A stretch of 58,719 nt of DNA from Armatimonadota bacterium (GCA_029547025.1 JAKPQA010000093.1:1-58719); one strand, 5' to 3'. Shown: positions 48,107 through 57,572, numbered from the stretch's first letter. Translations and numbers: made by a program. Notes: generated from the letters alone by a model not told the origin.

Positions 48107-48595
48107 CTACGGGGCCGGTTCACCCGCCCGCATGCGTTCCACGAGTGCGGTGACCTCGTCCGGTGAGACCACGACCTGCTCGGCGAACCCTTCGGTCGCC
48201 GACGGCACCTGCACCCGCCGGGCCATGCGCAGGATGGCGTCGTCCGGTACCCGGCGCTCGCGCAGCGCGTTGTGGGCCAGGGCGTCCTCGACACTGCAGG
48301 CGAAGTAGACGGACCGGGCAGGCACGCCCAACTCGTTTGCGATGGCCACCCACCGAGCGCGGTAATCGCGAGTGAGATTGGTGGCATCGACCAGAACGTC
48401 CTCTCCACGGGCCAGCGCGTCGCGAACGCGGCTGGATGCCGTCACCACCACGCGGTAGTTCTCGTCCTGGCACGCGGCGTCGCCAGTGAGCTCCTGGCGG
48501 ATGTCGTCAAGGCAGACTACGGTTGCCCCACCAGCATGGGCCCTGCGCCAGGTCGTTTTGCCAGAGCCGGGGAGGCCGCAGTACACCGTCAGCAT
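48107..48595 (-). CDS. P-loop kinase (polynucleotide-kinase-like, AAA_33)
   Basis: 162 residues from ATG 48595. Walker A is GLPGSGKTTW (7-16); CLDDIRQELTGD and VLVDATNLTRDYRARW form the Asp-containing switch and substrate-binding strand typical of T4 Pnkp-like/zeta-toxin-like small kinases. ELGVPARSVYFACSVEDALA and the RRVPDDAILRMARRVQVPS lid complete the domain. The ATG overlaps the stop of the upstream jelly-roll gene by 7 nt (ATGCTGA), so translation is probably coupled even though the functions look unrelated. Substrate could be RNA/DNA ends or a small molecule. Confidence 0.85.
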   Translation of the reverse strand: MLTVYCGLPGSGKTTWRRAHAGGATVVCLDDIRQELTGDAACQDENYRVVVTASSRVRDALARGEDVLVDATNLTRDYRARWVAIANELGVPARSVYFACSVEDALAHNALRERRVPDDAILRMARRVQVPSATEGFAEQVVVSPDEVTALVERMRAGEPAP

Positions 48596-51369
48596 GGGTC
48601 GAGGGTTCGACACGGCGGGCCGGCTCGCCCTGCAGACCCGCGCCACGGGCCAGCGTCGACCATGAGGTACCCGTGATCGGCGGGATGGTCGTAGAGGGAC
48701 CAGGGCAGATCGGTGGGATCCCGCTCGGTCCCGATGGCTGGAGCGGCCCCGGCAGCCGACGAGACATGTTCGGCGCTCAGGCGGGCCCGGGCCACGAGGA
48801 TCCCGCCGCCGCCGGGCTTGTAGGCCCATACGGCCACCCGGCCCCCCGGCAAGGGGTTTGGATCGTCGTAGGTGATCACCGGACGGCCATCCACCAGGAC
48901 GGTGACGCACTCGCCGCGTTTCGACACCTGCACGTGGAACCAGTGCCGGTGAAACCCCATGTTCATGTTCGTGGGGTCGTTGAACCGTACCGATGGATTC
49001 TCGGCGACGACACGCCCCCGGCGCAACAAGGCGGTCTTGCGGTTGTTCCAGCCGGCCAGGACGACTGAATAGCCCGAGTCAAGCCGTTGTCCGTCGCCGC
49101 AGATCGTCAGGTTGAGGTCGCCGGGATGGCTGTAGCCGGGGAAGTCTGCCCGGTCCATGATCGACGCGCAGTAGACCTCGACCAGCTGGTCGCCGTCGAG
49201 CTGTCGTTTGCTCCACAGCGTCGGCACCTCGGTCCCCGAACCAGCGAACCACGCCCAACCGGGGAAACACTTCCACCGGTCGTGGATCTCCCAGACGCCT
49301 GAGGTAGACCACCAGTCGGTGGGTGCCTGAGAGAAGGTGTAGTCGTGCAGGCAGGCGGCTGTCACGCGGATGCACCGGGGATCGAGTGACATGTCGCGGA
49401 CGCGGTAGCCTATCTGAGCGCCGTGGAGTGGCTGAGGGTCGTGGAGGCTGAGCAGATCCTGCCCATCCATCGACGCCAGAAGCCAGGTGCCTCGCCGTTC
49501 GAGGTCGAGCACGTGGGTGCCCGCCGGGTCCTCGACCCGCACGGCGCTGGACGCGGCGACCTGCCCCAGCCTGAAGAGGGTGAGCTCGCCCTGGGTGCCC
49601 GCCATGGGGCTGTAGGTGAAGCGGTAGCCCGAGTCGAGCGCGAGCCCCTCGGAGGCCAGCGCGACATCGATGGAACCCGTGCGGGCCGACAACTGGCTGA
49701 GCTCGATCTCCACGAGTCCGTCGCCGAACACGAGGCCGCGGTAGAACCGGGCGCGGTCGGGCCCGGCCGGAGCCGTCCACGCCCCTCCGGGGCTGGCCCA
49801 GCCGGACATGCTAGCCTCTCGGGTGAACTGCTCGGTGATCGTCGGGGTCGTGTCGATCGGGTCCGCCGAGCAGACGCGCGCACTGCGAAGTGCCCCGGTG
49901 CCGCCAACCACATAGAGTCCCGCACGCCCGCCATGCAGCCGCGCGTCGTAGTAGTCGGCCACGCGCTGTCCCCCCAAGCCCACCGTCACGTAGGGCCCAT
50001 GGGTCTCGAGCCGCACCCGGTAGCTCCCCGGCAGCGGAGGAGCGGGCATCGACCACAGAAGGTCTTCGCGCTTGCCGTCGATGCGCACGAGCTGCCATTG
50101 ACCTCCGTGGCCTGGCACGCGGCGGAAGGCAAACATCCGCCACGGGCCCTCCCACCCAAAGCATATGCCCGCGGAGGTCTCGTCGGGATCGAACGCCGCC
50201 TCGACGGATGTGTCCCGCCAGTCGCTCTCACCCGTTACGAGCGCTGCGTTGCCCGACCTCTGCCACAAGCCGCCGGTGGTCGACGCCGAGCCGGTGAAGT
50301 CCTCGGTCACCTGCTCGTACCGGCGCACCAGCGCATCGTCGAAATAGGCCCTCTCGGCGCCTTCGGCCCACAGCCCCATCGCGCCCTGTCCCATAGCGTC
50401 CGTCCGGGCCGATAGCACAACCTCGCCGTCGATCAGGGCCTCGAGGTACCCCCGGCAGGCGCGGATGCCTATGCGGTACCACTGATCGGGCACATAACCA
50501 CCCTCGGCGCATGCTACCGTGTCGGCCTGACCGCCCTGAACGACAACCAACTGCCGCCCCTGCTGGGCGACGGCGTCGCCCGCCGCCCAGCGGAATGCGA
50601 CGTAGTGGCTCGGGTCCCGGAAGTAGGCGCAGATGCCGAGCCGCCCGCCCGACTGCCCCTTGGCGGCAACGGTCGCCTCGTAGCCGTCCCAGAACCAGTC
50701 GCCGGCCACCGAGAGCGCCTCGGCCGGTCCCAGAGCCGCATAGGTGAACGGGTTGGCCGCCATCTCGGGCCGAGGCCTGGGGCTTCTCACGCCGGTCGGT
50801 CGGAAGCGCCCGAGCGGGACTTCCCAGCCCGCCACGACGTCCCCCTCCGCCGCGAAGTCGGCCTCCAGGCGCAGTTCCGACATGGGCTGGATCAGCGCGT
50901 CCTCCATCGAGACGTCCGGTCCCGATGAGCCCAGGAGCACAGAGCCTCGGGGCGCCTCCGGGTCGAAGGTGGTCAGAACTCGCCGGCCGCCCCAGATGAC
51001 ATCGGTGAAGCCGGTGCTGCGGCGCACGGTGAGATCGCCCAGGTCCGAGTCCGGCCGTGGGGCTCCGGCGGCCACTTGGGCCTGGCCGCTGCGGACCCGG
51101 GTCAGGGTGGCGCCACTGGCGGTGAGGGTCAGCAGGTCGTAGTCGGCCGGGCCGGCTACACCGATAGCGATGCGAAGCACCCCCGCCGCCGGCCAACTGC
51201 TTGGCGGTGCGGTCTGGACGGACAAGGCATACCGTGGGGCATCGTCGCCGATCCGGATCATGCCCTCCAGCGATGGGGTGGGGGAGTCCTCAGACCGTAG
51301 GGGGAAGGTCGAGCACAGCGCGGCGGCAAACATTATCGCCGCGGCCACGTGAGAACCGGACGCATGCAC
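48589..51369 (-). CDS. Large secreted multi-jelly-roll (LamG/concanavalin-like) protein
   Basis: 926 residues from GTG 51369, six nt after GGGAGGG, with a signal peptide (HVAAAIMFAAALCSTFPLRS). At least four repeated concanavalin-like sandwiches are visible by recurring motifs: GICAYFRDPSHYVAFRWAAG with YRIGIRACRGYLEALIDGEV; GICFGWEGPWRMFAFRRVPG with VRLETHGPYVTVGLGGQRVA; LALDSGYRFTYSPMAGTQGE with LASMDGQDLLSLHDPQPLHG; and LDSGYSVVLAGWNNRKTALL with FHVQVSKRGECVTVLVDGRP. Such DUF1080/LamG-type domains bind glycans. No catalytic residues recognised. The kinase gene overlaps its 3' end. Confidence 0.75.
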   Translation of the reverse strand: MHASGSHVAAAIMFAAALCSTFPLRSEDSPTPSLEGMIRIGDDAPRYALSVQTAPPSSWPAAGVLRIAIGVAGPADYDLLTLTASGATLTRVRSGQAQVAAGAPRPDSDLGDLTVRRSTGFTDVIWGGRRVLTTFDPEAPRGSVLLGSSGPDVSMEDALIQPMSELRLEADFAAEGDVVAGWEVPLGRFRPTGVRSPRPRPEMAANPFTYAALGPAEALSVAGDWFWDGYEATVAAKGQSGGRLGICAYFRDPSHYVAFRWAAGDAVAQQGRQLVVVQGGQADTVACAEGGYVPDQWYRIGIRACRGYLEALIDGEVVLSARTDAMGQGAMGLWAEGAERAYFDDALVRRYEQVTEDFTGSASTTGGLWQRSGNAALVTGESDWRDTSVEAAFDPDETSAGICFGWEGPWRMFAFRRVPGHGGQWQLVRIDGKREDLLWSMPAPPLPGSYRVRLETHGPYVTVGLGGQRVADYYDARLHGGRAGLYVVGGTGALRSARVCSADPIDTTPTITEQFTREASMSGWASPGGAWTAPAGPDRARFYRGLVFGDGLVEIELSQLSARTGSIDVALASEGLALDSGYRFTYSPMAGTQGELTLFRLGQVAASSAVRVEDPAGTHVLDLERRGTWLLASMDGQDLLSLHDPQPLHGAQIGYRVRDMSLDPRCIRVTAACLHDYTFSQAPTDWWSTSGVWEIHDRWKCFPGWAWFAGSGTEVPTLWSKRQLDGDQLVEVYCASIMDRADFPGYSHPGDLNLTICGDGQRLDSGYSVVLAGWNNRKTALLRRGRVVAENPSVRFNDPTNMNMGFHRHWFHVQVSKRGECVTVLVDGRPVITYDDPNPLPGGRVAVWAYKPGGGGILVARARLSAEHVSSAAGAAPAIGTERDPTDLPWSLYDHPADHGYLMVDAGPWRGSAGRAGPPCRTLDPC

Positions 51370-51563
51370 GGGGGGCCCTCCCGTCGCGCCAGATGGCGGT
51401 CGCTATCGCACCTGACTATGACGGCCGAGGACCCCGGCGGGTTTGCATGCTGTTGTCATGGCCGCGCTGGGTTGCCCGGGGGCGGCCGCCGGGCGAGGTC
51501 GAGTGCGCCCCGGGCTGACAGACCGGCGGGCGGCTCTGGTCTGCACGGAAAGGTGCTGTCGCT

Positions 51564-52667
51564 ATGAGGAAGTGGAAGGTTGGCATTGCCGGTCTGCGGC
51601 GCGGACGAGGGTTCGTCTCGCTGTTCGCCGCACATCCGCGGGTCGAGGTGGTGGGGCTCTGCGATGTGGACGAGACGGCTCTGTCTGATCTTGGCGAAGC
51701 GTTCAGGCTCCCGGACGGCGACCTTCACACGCAGTTCGAGCGCTTCGTGCAGGCGCCGATGGACATCGTGATCATCGCCACGCCCATACGGTTCCATGCG
51801 GAGCAGACGATCCAGTCGCTCGAGAACGGGAAGCATGTGTTGTGTGAGCAGACGGCTGCCTACACCATCGGCGAGTGCGAACGGATCGTGGAGACCGTTC
51901 GGCACACCGGCCTAACCTACATGATGGCCGAGAACTACTGCTACTTCCACTACATCCGGCAGTGGCACGACCTGATTCGCCAGGGGAAGCTGGGCGGCAT
52001 CTTCTACGCCGAAGCCGAGTACGTCCATGAGATCGAAGACCTGCTGATCGACCGGGCAACGGGGAACTACCACTGGCGGCACGAGCGGCCGCCGATCTGG
52101 TACTGCGCTCACTGCCTCGGCCCGCTGCTGACGCTCATGGATGACCGCATCGTGCAGGCATGCGGGAGCCACGCCGGGTTCCACAAGCATCCGGATCAGA
52201 AGGATCACCTAGGCTTCCTGGACGCCGAGGTGGGCCTCTTCCGCACCGCCAAGGGCGCGCTCATCAAGATCCTCCGCAGCCAGGTTGCGCCCCGCTACCC
52301 GCACCTCGTCTACTACTCGCTCTACGGCCAGCGCGGCTACCTCGAAAATGGCCGGTTCGGCTGGGGCGATACGGACGGCCAGGTTTGGATCCAGGGCGAG
52401 ACGCCGGACAGCCCGAACGGGCACCCGGAGGCCGCTCCCATGCACTGCGCCCTCTCGGACCCCAATGCGCCGGAGGAGGCCCTGCACGGCGGCCACGGGA
52501 CTTCGGAGTATTACATGATCCGAGACTTCCTCGATGCCGTGGAGAGCGGCACTCGGCCACCCATCGATGTCGTGCGCGCCATGGACTTCACCGTCCCCGG
52601 GATCGTGGCCCACGACTCGGCCATGAGCGACGGCAACTGGCTGGACGTACCCCTGTTCGACTGCTAG
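51564..52667 (+). CDS. Gfo/Idh/MocA-like oxidoreductase lacking the conserved EKP lysine
   Basis: 367 residues from ATG 51564 (GGAAAGGTG upstream). The Rossmann loop is VGIAGLRRGRGFVSLFAAH; VVGLCDVDE and IIATPIRFHAEQTIQSLENG follow the family plan. At the place where members have EKP, this protein has CEQTAAYT, replacing the Lys important for catalysis and cofactor positioning. The later His of the active site may be kept in PIWYCAHCLGPLLTLMDD. It may be a non-redox or altered-mechanism member. The next gene starts 28 nt downstream in the same direction. Confidence 0.85.
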   Translation: MRKWKVGIAGLRRGRGFVSLFAAHPRVEVVGLCDVDETALSDLGEAFRLPDGDLHTQFERFVQAPMDIVIIATPIRFHAEQTIQSLENGKHVLCEQTAAYTIGECERIVETVRHTGLTYMMAENYCYFHYIRQWHDLIRQGKLGGIFYAEAEYVHEIEDLLIDRATGNYHWRHERPPIWYCAHCLGPLLTLMDDRIVQACGSHAGFHKHPDQKDHLGFLDAEVGLFRTAKGALIKILRSQVAPRYPHLVYYSLYGQRGYLENGRFGWGDTDGQVWIQGETPDSPNGHPEAAPMHCALSDPNAPEEALHGGHGTSEYYMIRDFLDAVESGTRPPIDVVRAMDFTVPGIVAHDSAMSDGNWLDVPLFDC

Positions 52668-52694
52668 CTGCCATACCGCCCCCGGGAGGTCGCC

Positions 52695-54050
52695 ATGCGC
52701 CCCATCCGAGCCGGATTCGTAGGCTTCGGCGAAGTGAACACACCGCGGGAGATCATCGAGCGCAAGTGCGCGGAGGCCCAGCGGGCTCTCGCCGCCGAGG
52801 GCATCGAGCTCGTCGCCACAGCCCCCGTCAGCGACGATCCGGCGGGCGCGGACGTGGCCCGAGCCATTGCGGAGCTGTCTGCCAGCGACTTCGATGCCCT
52901 CGTGCTGTGCATCGCGGGGTGGATCCCCTCGCACGCCGTGATCGCTGTGGCCGATGTCTTCCGCCACAAGCCCATGGTGCTCTGGGGCCTGACGGGCTGG
53001 ACCGAGGGCGGGCGGTTCATCACCACGGCCGATCAAGCGGCGACTACCGCGTTGCGGAAGCCCATGGTCGACATGGGCTACCGGTTCGCCTACATCGCGA
53101 CACCCAAAGGCGCTCCGCTGCCGGTCGGCCGTGTGGTCAGTTACCTCACTGCCGCTCGGGCGGCGGCGCTGCTCCGCAGCGCGCGCATCGGGAGCATGGG
53201 CTACCGCGACATGCGGCTCTACGGCACGATGCACGATGGCGTCTCGCTCCGGTCGCGCATCGGGCCCGAGGTCGAGTGCTTCGAGATGCTCGAGATGACA
53301 CAGACCATCGACCGACTCGATCCGGCCGCGGTGTCGGAGCTGTGTGAGGAGCTGCCGAGCCGGTGGGAGTTCGTCCGACCGCCACAGCCGGCCACGCTTG
53401 AACGCACGGTGCGGCTGTACCTCGCCGTCAGCGGCAAGGTGCGGGAGCGGGGCTACCAGGCTGTCACGCTCATCGACGTCGATGGCGTGAAGAAACTGCT
53501 GGGGTTCGCGCCGGCCGGCGTGTTCATGCTGCTCCACGAAGAGGCCGGCGTGTGCACGGTGCCCGAGAACGACATCCTCGGCGCCGTGACGCAGCTCGTG
53601 ACTCGCTACCTCACGGGCCAGGTTGGCGCCTACATGGAGTTCTACGAGTTCCTCGAGAGCGGCATGCTGATGGGCGTCCCCGACTACGTACCCACCGAGG
53701 TCGTGGACGGCCCCGTCACGGTTCTGCCCACGGCCTTCGGGGACTTCGGCGAGGGCTTGCTCAACGTGTCGAGAGTGAAGACCGGCCGAGTCACCCTCGC
53801 CAGGCTGACCTCGTCCGGCGATCGCTACGAGCTCCACCTGGCCACGGGCACGGCGATCACGCCCGGCCCGTGGGAGGAGGCTGGCTGGGTGCCCCCGGCG
53901 CCACAGCTCCCGGGCCTCGAGATCACGCTCGACGGCGACGCCGAGGCCTTCTTCCAGAACGTCGCCAGCCAGCACTACATCATCTCGTACGGCGAGCACA
54001 CGCAGGTCTTCCGCGACCTGGCAGGCATCCTGGAGGTTGGGGTGGTATAG
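52695..54050 (+). CDS. L-fucose/L-arabinose isomerase-like protein
   Basis: 451 residues from ATG 52695, behind GGGAGGT. Opening RAGFVGFGEVNTPREIIERK, VLCIAGWIPSHAVIAVADVF and the Rossmann-like first half match the short FucI/AraA-like (COG2407-type) group. In the C-terminal half, GVCTVPENDILGAVTQLVTR carries an acidic residue expected in the metal site and VASQHYIISYGEH a candidate His ligand. It is shorter than E. coli FucI (about 590 residues), as usual in this group. With the GH29 fucosidase in the window it suggests, but does not prove, deoxyhexose catabolism. Likely operon with the preceding oxidoreductase. Confidence 0.82.
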   Translation: MRPIRAGFVGFGEVNTPREIIERKCAEAQRALAAEGIELVATAPVSDDPAGADVARAIAELSASDFDALVLCIAGWIPSHAVIAVADVFRHKPMVLWGLTGWTEGGRFITTADQAATTALRKPMVDMGYRFAYIATPKGAPLPVGRVVSYLTAARAAALLRSARIGSMGYRDMRLYGTMHDGVSLRSRIGPEVECFEMLEMTQTIDRLDPAAVSELCEELPSRWEFVRPPQPATLERTVRLYLAVSGKVRERGYQAVTLIDVDGVKKLLGFAPAGVFMLLHEEAGVCTVPENDILGAVTQLVTRYLTGQVGAYMEFYEFLESGMLMGVPDYVPTEVVDGPVTVLPTAFGDFGEGLLNVSRVKTGRVTLARLTSSGDRYELHLATGTAITPGPWEEAGWVPPAPQLPGLEITLDGDAEAFFQNVASQHYIISYGEHTQVFRDLAGILEVGVV

Positions 54051-54120
54051 CAGGCGACCGCGGGCCGCGGCGCTCCCCATCCCCGCTGTTCCTGAGGAGC
54101 CGCGCCCGCGCGGCGTCACG

Positions 54121-54154
54121 AAAGGCGGCGGGCCCCTCGCCCCACGCGCCGCCC
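54121..54154 (-). terminator. Probable terminator of the esterase gene
   Basis: GGCGGCG (54124-54130) pairs with CGCCGCC (54148-54154). On the minus strand the stem begins two nt after the esterase stop and is followed by TTTCGT. The T-run is short, so efficiency is uncertain. Confidence 0.45.
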
Positions 54155-54155
54155 G

Positions 54156-55331
54156 CTAGTCGCCAAACAGCAATGGCGCGAACTTGGCCAGGTAGTCGCG
54201 CCAGTTGGCCCACGTGTGGCCGCCCTCTGACTCCTCGTAGGTGACCTCGAACCCGTGCTTCCTGAGCATGTCCACGGTTGCGGTCGACGTCCTGAGCAGG
54301 AAGTCGTCCTTGCCCGTCGAGAACCAGACTAGCCGCAGGCCCTGCTTCGCCTCGGCATTGTCCAGCGCCCCCTTGTTCCGCTCCTCCCAGGCCGTGTCGG
54401 TGGCGGCGCCCTGCCTGCCGAAGATGCCCGAGCTGAACACGCCGATGTAGCCATAGTCCGCCAGGTAGGGTATGGCGATGTTGAGCGTCTGCAGGCCGCC
54501 CATCGAGAGGCCCGCGATGGCGCGGTGAGCCTGATCGGCCTCGATGCGGTAGTGCGACTCGATGTATGGCTTGATGTCCATCAGGAAGTCGCTCGCGAAC
54601 TCGCCGATCTGCTTGCCGAGGTCCGCGCCGAATGACGGCCCGAACTGGAACGGCCCCGTGTGCCCCGCCGGCATGACCACGACCATCGGCTTGGCCTTCC
54701 CGGCCGCGATCAGGTTGTCGAGGATGAAGCCTGCGCGCCCGACGGTGGTCCAGGCGTCATCGCAGTCGAAGGCGCCGTGGAGCAGGTAGAGGACCGGGTA
54801 CTGCTCCTCACTCCGCTCGTAGCCCGGCGGCGTGTAGACATGCATGCGCCTGAGGCGTCCCAGGCTCTTCGACTGGTAGAACACCTCCGCTACCGCACCG
54901 TGCGGTACGTCCCGCGCATCCATCACGTCCGAGCCCGGCACGACCACGAGGCTCTGCACGCCCGAATTGGTCTCGCTGGTCGCCGCGTTGGCCGGATCCA
55001 CCACCGTGACGCCGTCGATGCTGAACGTGTACCGGTAGGCGCCGGGGCCGACGGGACCCACGGTGGCCTCCCAGATGCCCTCGGCGTTCTTCTCCATGCC
55101 GGCGCCGGGGCCGAAGCCCAGCATGTCGCCGCTGCTGACCCTCACCGCCGTGGCGGCCGGGGCGAAGAGGCGGAAGGTGATGCGGCCATCCTCGCCCACC
55201 ACCGGGGACGTTACCGAGGGCGGCATGGCCGGCTGCGGCGGCTCGGTGGGCTGCTGGGCTCGGGCGCACGAGATCAGGGCCGTGAGCACCAGGGCTCGAA
55301 CCGTGGGGGTGACGCACGCGCTCCATGTCAT
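54156..55331 (-). CDS. Secreted esterase (feruloyl esterase/EstD-like) with N-terminal E-set domain, probable lipoprotein
   Basis: 391 residues from ATG 55331, seven nt after AAGGTGA; the longer open frame upstream is not protein-like. The signal ends in LISC, an acceptable lipobox with Cys22. Residues ~35-135 form an isoamylase-N/CBM48-like beta-sandwich (GRITFRLFAPAATAVRVSSG, GVTVVDPANAATSETNSGVQ) often fused to esterases of arabinoxylan systems. The alpha/beta-hydrolase core has the nucleophile S276 in AGLSMGG, an Asp at 342-343 (STGKDDF) and H372 in EGGHTWANWRDYL. It would hydrolyse feruloyl, acetyl or similar esters on polysaccharides. A probable terminator follows. Confidence 0.88.
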   Translation of the reverse strand: MTWSACVTPTVRALVLTALISCARAQQPTEPPQPAMPPSVTSPVVGEDGRITFRLFAPAATAVRVSSGDMLGFGPGAGMEKNAEGIWEATVGPVGPGAYRYTFSIDGVTVVDPANAATSETNSGVQSLVVVPGSDVMDARDVPHGAVAEVFYQSKSLGRLRRMHVYTPPGYERSEEQYPVLYLLHGAFDCDDAWTTVGRAGFILDNLIAAGKAKPMVVVMPAGHTGPFQFGPSFGADLGKQIGEFASDFLMDIKPYIESHYRIEADQAHRAIAGLSMGGLQTLNIAIPYLADYGYIGVFSSGIFGRQGAATDTAWEERNKGALDNAEAKQGLRLVWFSTGKDDFLLRTSTATVDMLRKHGFEVTYEESEGGHTWANWRDYLAKFAPLLFGD

Positions 55332-55828
55332 GTCGGGTTCACCTTGGCTCGTGGGATGGCCGATCATCTTCAGTGGCCAGGGTTCGCATCGGGCGCCGGC
55401 GATGCCTCGTCGGTGGGCAGGGCGTCCGAAGGGGCGAACCCGAACGCCGAGGCATGCGCCGACGCGGCCGCCACGGACAGCGAGTGGAACAGAAGGGGGG
55501 CAGGCGCCACCGCACCGCTGAGAACGGTGACACGGCTGGCCTCGGGACAGCCCACGAAGCCCCACTCGACGGTGGCCCCCAGTGCGCAACACGCTGAGCC
55601 CCCGGCACGGTGGCCACTCTGGGCGACGATGGCTGAGGCGTGACGGGTCTAGTTCTCTGCCCGGCAACAGGGACCGAGGCACAGGTCAGCGGGCACCAAG
55701 GAAGAGCAGAAGGAGTGACCGTGCGCGCAGTCGGCGAGTATCACGACCAGGGACATCGCCCCAGCAGCAGGAAGGATGCTCAGTTGCCCAGTCATCACAA
55801 CATTGGGCTGTCGTCCGCGGCCTCGGCC
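55332..55828. other. Intergenic region, 497 bp, no firm gene
   Basis: Upstream of the esterase and downstream of the acidic small protein, both minus-strand. One minus frame (55370-55555, GTG start, 61 codons, Ala/Ser/Pro-rich) has coding-like third positions but no good ribosome binding site and no recognisable domain; I do not call it. The remainder shows no RNA gene, repeat or T-run hairpin. Confidence 0.4.
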
Positions 55829-56152
55829 TCAGAGGCCTGCCGTCGATGCGCCGTCGTCGTCTTCACCGATGGCGTCGTCGCCAGAGTCGCCCGATGAGGA
55901 GTCGGACCCGCTTGAGCTCGTGTCGCCGCCCCAGTCCTCATCCCCATAGTCAGCGCTGCCGCCGTCGTAGCCGTAGTCATCGTCGTGGGAGTCCCAGGGG
56001 TCATCCGACTCCCACCGGTCGTCGGGCCAGGACCAGCCGGGGTCGCCCCACTCACCGACGACGATGCCACAACCGCAGACCAGGGAGCCGAGCCCGAGGA
56101 TCAGCGCAACCAGCGCTGAGACGAGAACCATGCGACAGGCAATGGTCTTCAT
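55829..56152 (-). CDS. Small exported, highly acidic low-complexity protein (possible lipoprotein)
   Basis: 107 residues from ATG 56152 (ATG 56131 is an alternative). A hydrophobic signal (VLVSALVALILGLGSLVCGC) ends in a Cys-rich segment that could be a lipobox. The mature part is almost entirely Asp/Ser/Gly/Trp/Tyr (SWPDDRWESDDPWDSHDDDY, then SSSGSDSSSGDSGDD). Such a composition suggests a disordered, cation-binding surface protein. It begins 25 nt after the TPR gene stop and is probably in the same transcript. No family recognised. Confidence 0.65.
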   Translation of the reverse strand: MKTIACRMVLVSALVALILGLGSLVCGCGIVVGEWGDPGWSWPDDRWESDDPWDSHDDDYGYDGGSADYGDEDWGGDTSSSGSDSSSGDSGDDAIGEDDDGASTAGL

Positions 56153-56177
56153 GGCCTTCAGGGCCCCGGGAAGGACC

Positions 56178-57572
56178 CTACTCGCCCCCTCTCAGCTTGC
56201 GGAGCGCGTCGCTCGCCGCTGCGTAATCCGGCTTCAGCCGGAGTGCCGCCTCGTACTCCGCGATGGCGCGTTCCCTGTCCCCTCGGTCACGACACAGATT
56301 ACCCCGGTTGGTGTGGGCATAGGCGGCGGCGGTGTGGTCATTATCGAGCGCGATGGCCTTTGAGAACGCCTCCTCGGCCCCGGCGATGTTCCCCTGCCGC
56401 TTCAGCGCCACTCCGAGGTTATTGTACACCATGGCATACTCGGGCCGCACGGCCACAGCCTCGTGGTAGTGGCCGACGGCGGCGACGAGGTCGTTCTGCC
56501 TCAGGGCAATGTCGCCCAGCAACCGATGCGCATAGCTCAGTGCCCAGCGGTCATTCGCGAACTCGACGGCCCGTTGGGCCGCGTCCGCAGCTCTGCCGAA
56601 CTGGTCCTGCAGCATGTAGGTCCGCGCCACGTTGGCATGGGCCATGGCGTACCGGGGCAGCATCCGCCGCGCCCGCTCGAAGGCGGTGAGGGCCTCCTCA
56701 TACCGTTTGGCCCTCAGATAGGCCACTCCCAGGTTGTTGTACGCGTAGGCCGATGCCATGGAGTCTCGGCCCAAGCCAATGGCCTGCCGCAGCACCGACT
56801 CGGCCCCCGCCGTGTCATCCATCTCCGCCAGCGCACGGCCAAGATTCGTGAGTAGAACGCCACTATTGGGTTCCTGCTCCAGTGCCGTCCGGTACTGGGC
56901 GGCGGCCTCCTCCCACAGCCCGAGGTCGAGCAGCAGCGCCCCCAGCTCCTTCCGGGCCAGCGTGAACCCCGGGCTCAGCTCGATGGCACGCTCGAAAGCG
57001 GCCCGGGCCTCCTGTTGCGTCGCGGGATCGCCATCGAGCCGGCAGCCCTCGCAGAACGACGCGAAGGCTTCCGAGGTAACGGACGGCAGCGCGGCGAGTG
57101 TGCCGGCCGACCCGGCGCCCTCGAGAAGCGTTTCGGCACCGGACGCGATGGCTTGGGCGATGGCGGCAACCGGGTCGCTAGCGTGGGCGGCAGGCCCGAC
57201 CTCTTCGGCCGCCGCCTGGCCCGCGACGAGAACGCTGGCCCGCGCGGTGTAGTCGGCACCATCGGCGCGGAGGCTAACCAGGACAGCGGCACTGCAGCCG
57301 ATACGATCGCACGCCTGCTCGGCCTGGGCGCCGGTGGGCGGCCGCCCCGCCGCGACGCCCGCCTGGGCGAGAACCCACTGGGCTTGGCGTCGATTGGCCA
57401 TCGCGAGGGCCGGGTCACGACGCAGGAGCGACTCGGCCACGGCCAGAGCGCCCGGAGAAAGCGCGGGGTCACCATCGGGGCCGGGTAGGACACACACAAA
57501 GGGAGCGGCCCAGGCGCCAGCCGCCGCAACCACACCTGCCACCACCACGCAGAGCGAGATTCCACGCTTCAC
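56178..57572 (-). CDS. Secreted TPR-repeat protein
   Basis: 464 residues from GTG 57572, about seven nt after GAGGGGGAT. Signal peptide: KRGISLCVVVAGVVAAAGAWA. Residues ~25-160 form an Ala-rich N-terminal domain of unknown fold with two cysteines (ACDRIGCSAAVLVSLRADG), reminiscent of small periplasmic amyloid-secretion/GNA1162-like domains, but this is weak. From about 170 there are at least seven TPRs, e.g. AYNNLGVAYLRAKRYEEALT, AYAHTNRGNLCRDRGDRERA. A scaffold role in the periplasm or at the membrane is likely. An operator-like 20-mer lies 37-56 bp upstream of the start. Confidence 0.85.
   Translation of the reverse strand: MKRGISLCVVVAGVVAAAGAWAAPFVCVLPGPDGDPALSPGALAVAESLLRRDPALAMANRRQAQWVLAQAGVAAGRPPTGAQAEQACDRIGCSAAVLVSLRADGADYTARASVLVAGQAAAEEVGPAAHASDPVAAIAQAIASGAETLLEGAGSAGTLAALPSVTSEAFASFCEGCRLDGDPATQQEARAAFERAIELSPGFTLARKELGALLLDLGLWEEAAAQYRTALEQEPNSGVLLTNLGRALAEMDDTAGAESVLRQAIGLGRDSMASAYAYNNLGVAYLRAKRYEEALTAFERARRMLPRYAMAHANVARTYMLQDQFGRAADAAQRAVEFANDRWALSYAHRLLGDIALRQNDLVAAVGHYHEAVAVRPEYAMVYNNLGVALKRQGNIAGAEEAFSKAIALDNDHTAAAYAHTNRGNLCRDRGDRERAIAEYEAALRLKPDYAAASDALRKLRGGE

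Noticed and set aside
55370-55555. A 61-codon minus-strand frame with coding-like third positions
   Set aside because: No good ribosome binding site, no domain, and it lies in the leader of the esterase gene; left as intergenic.
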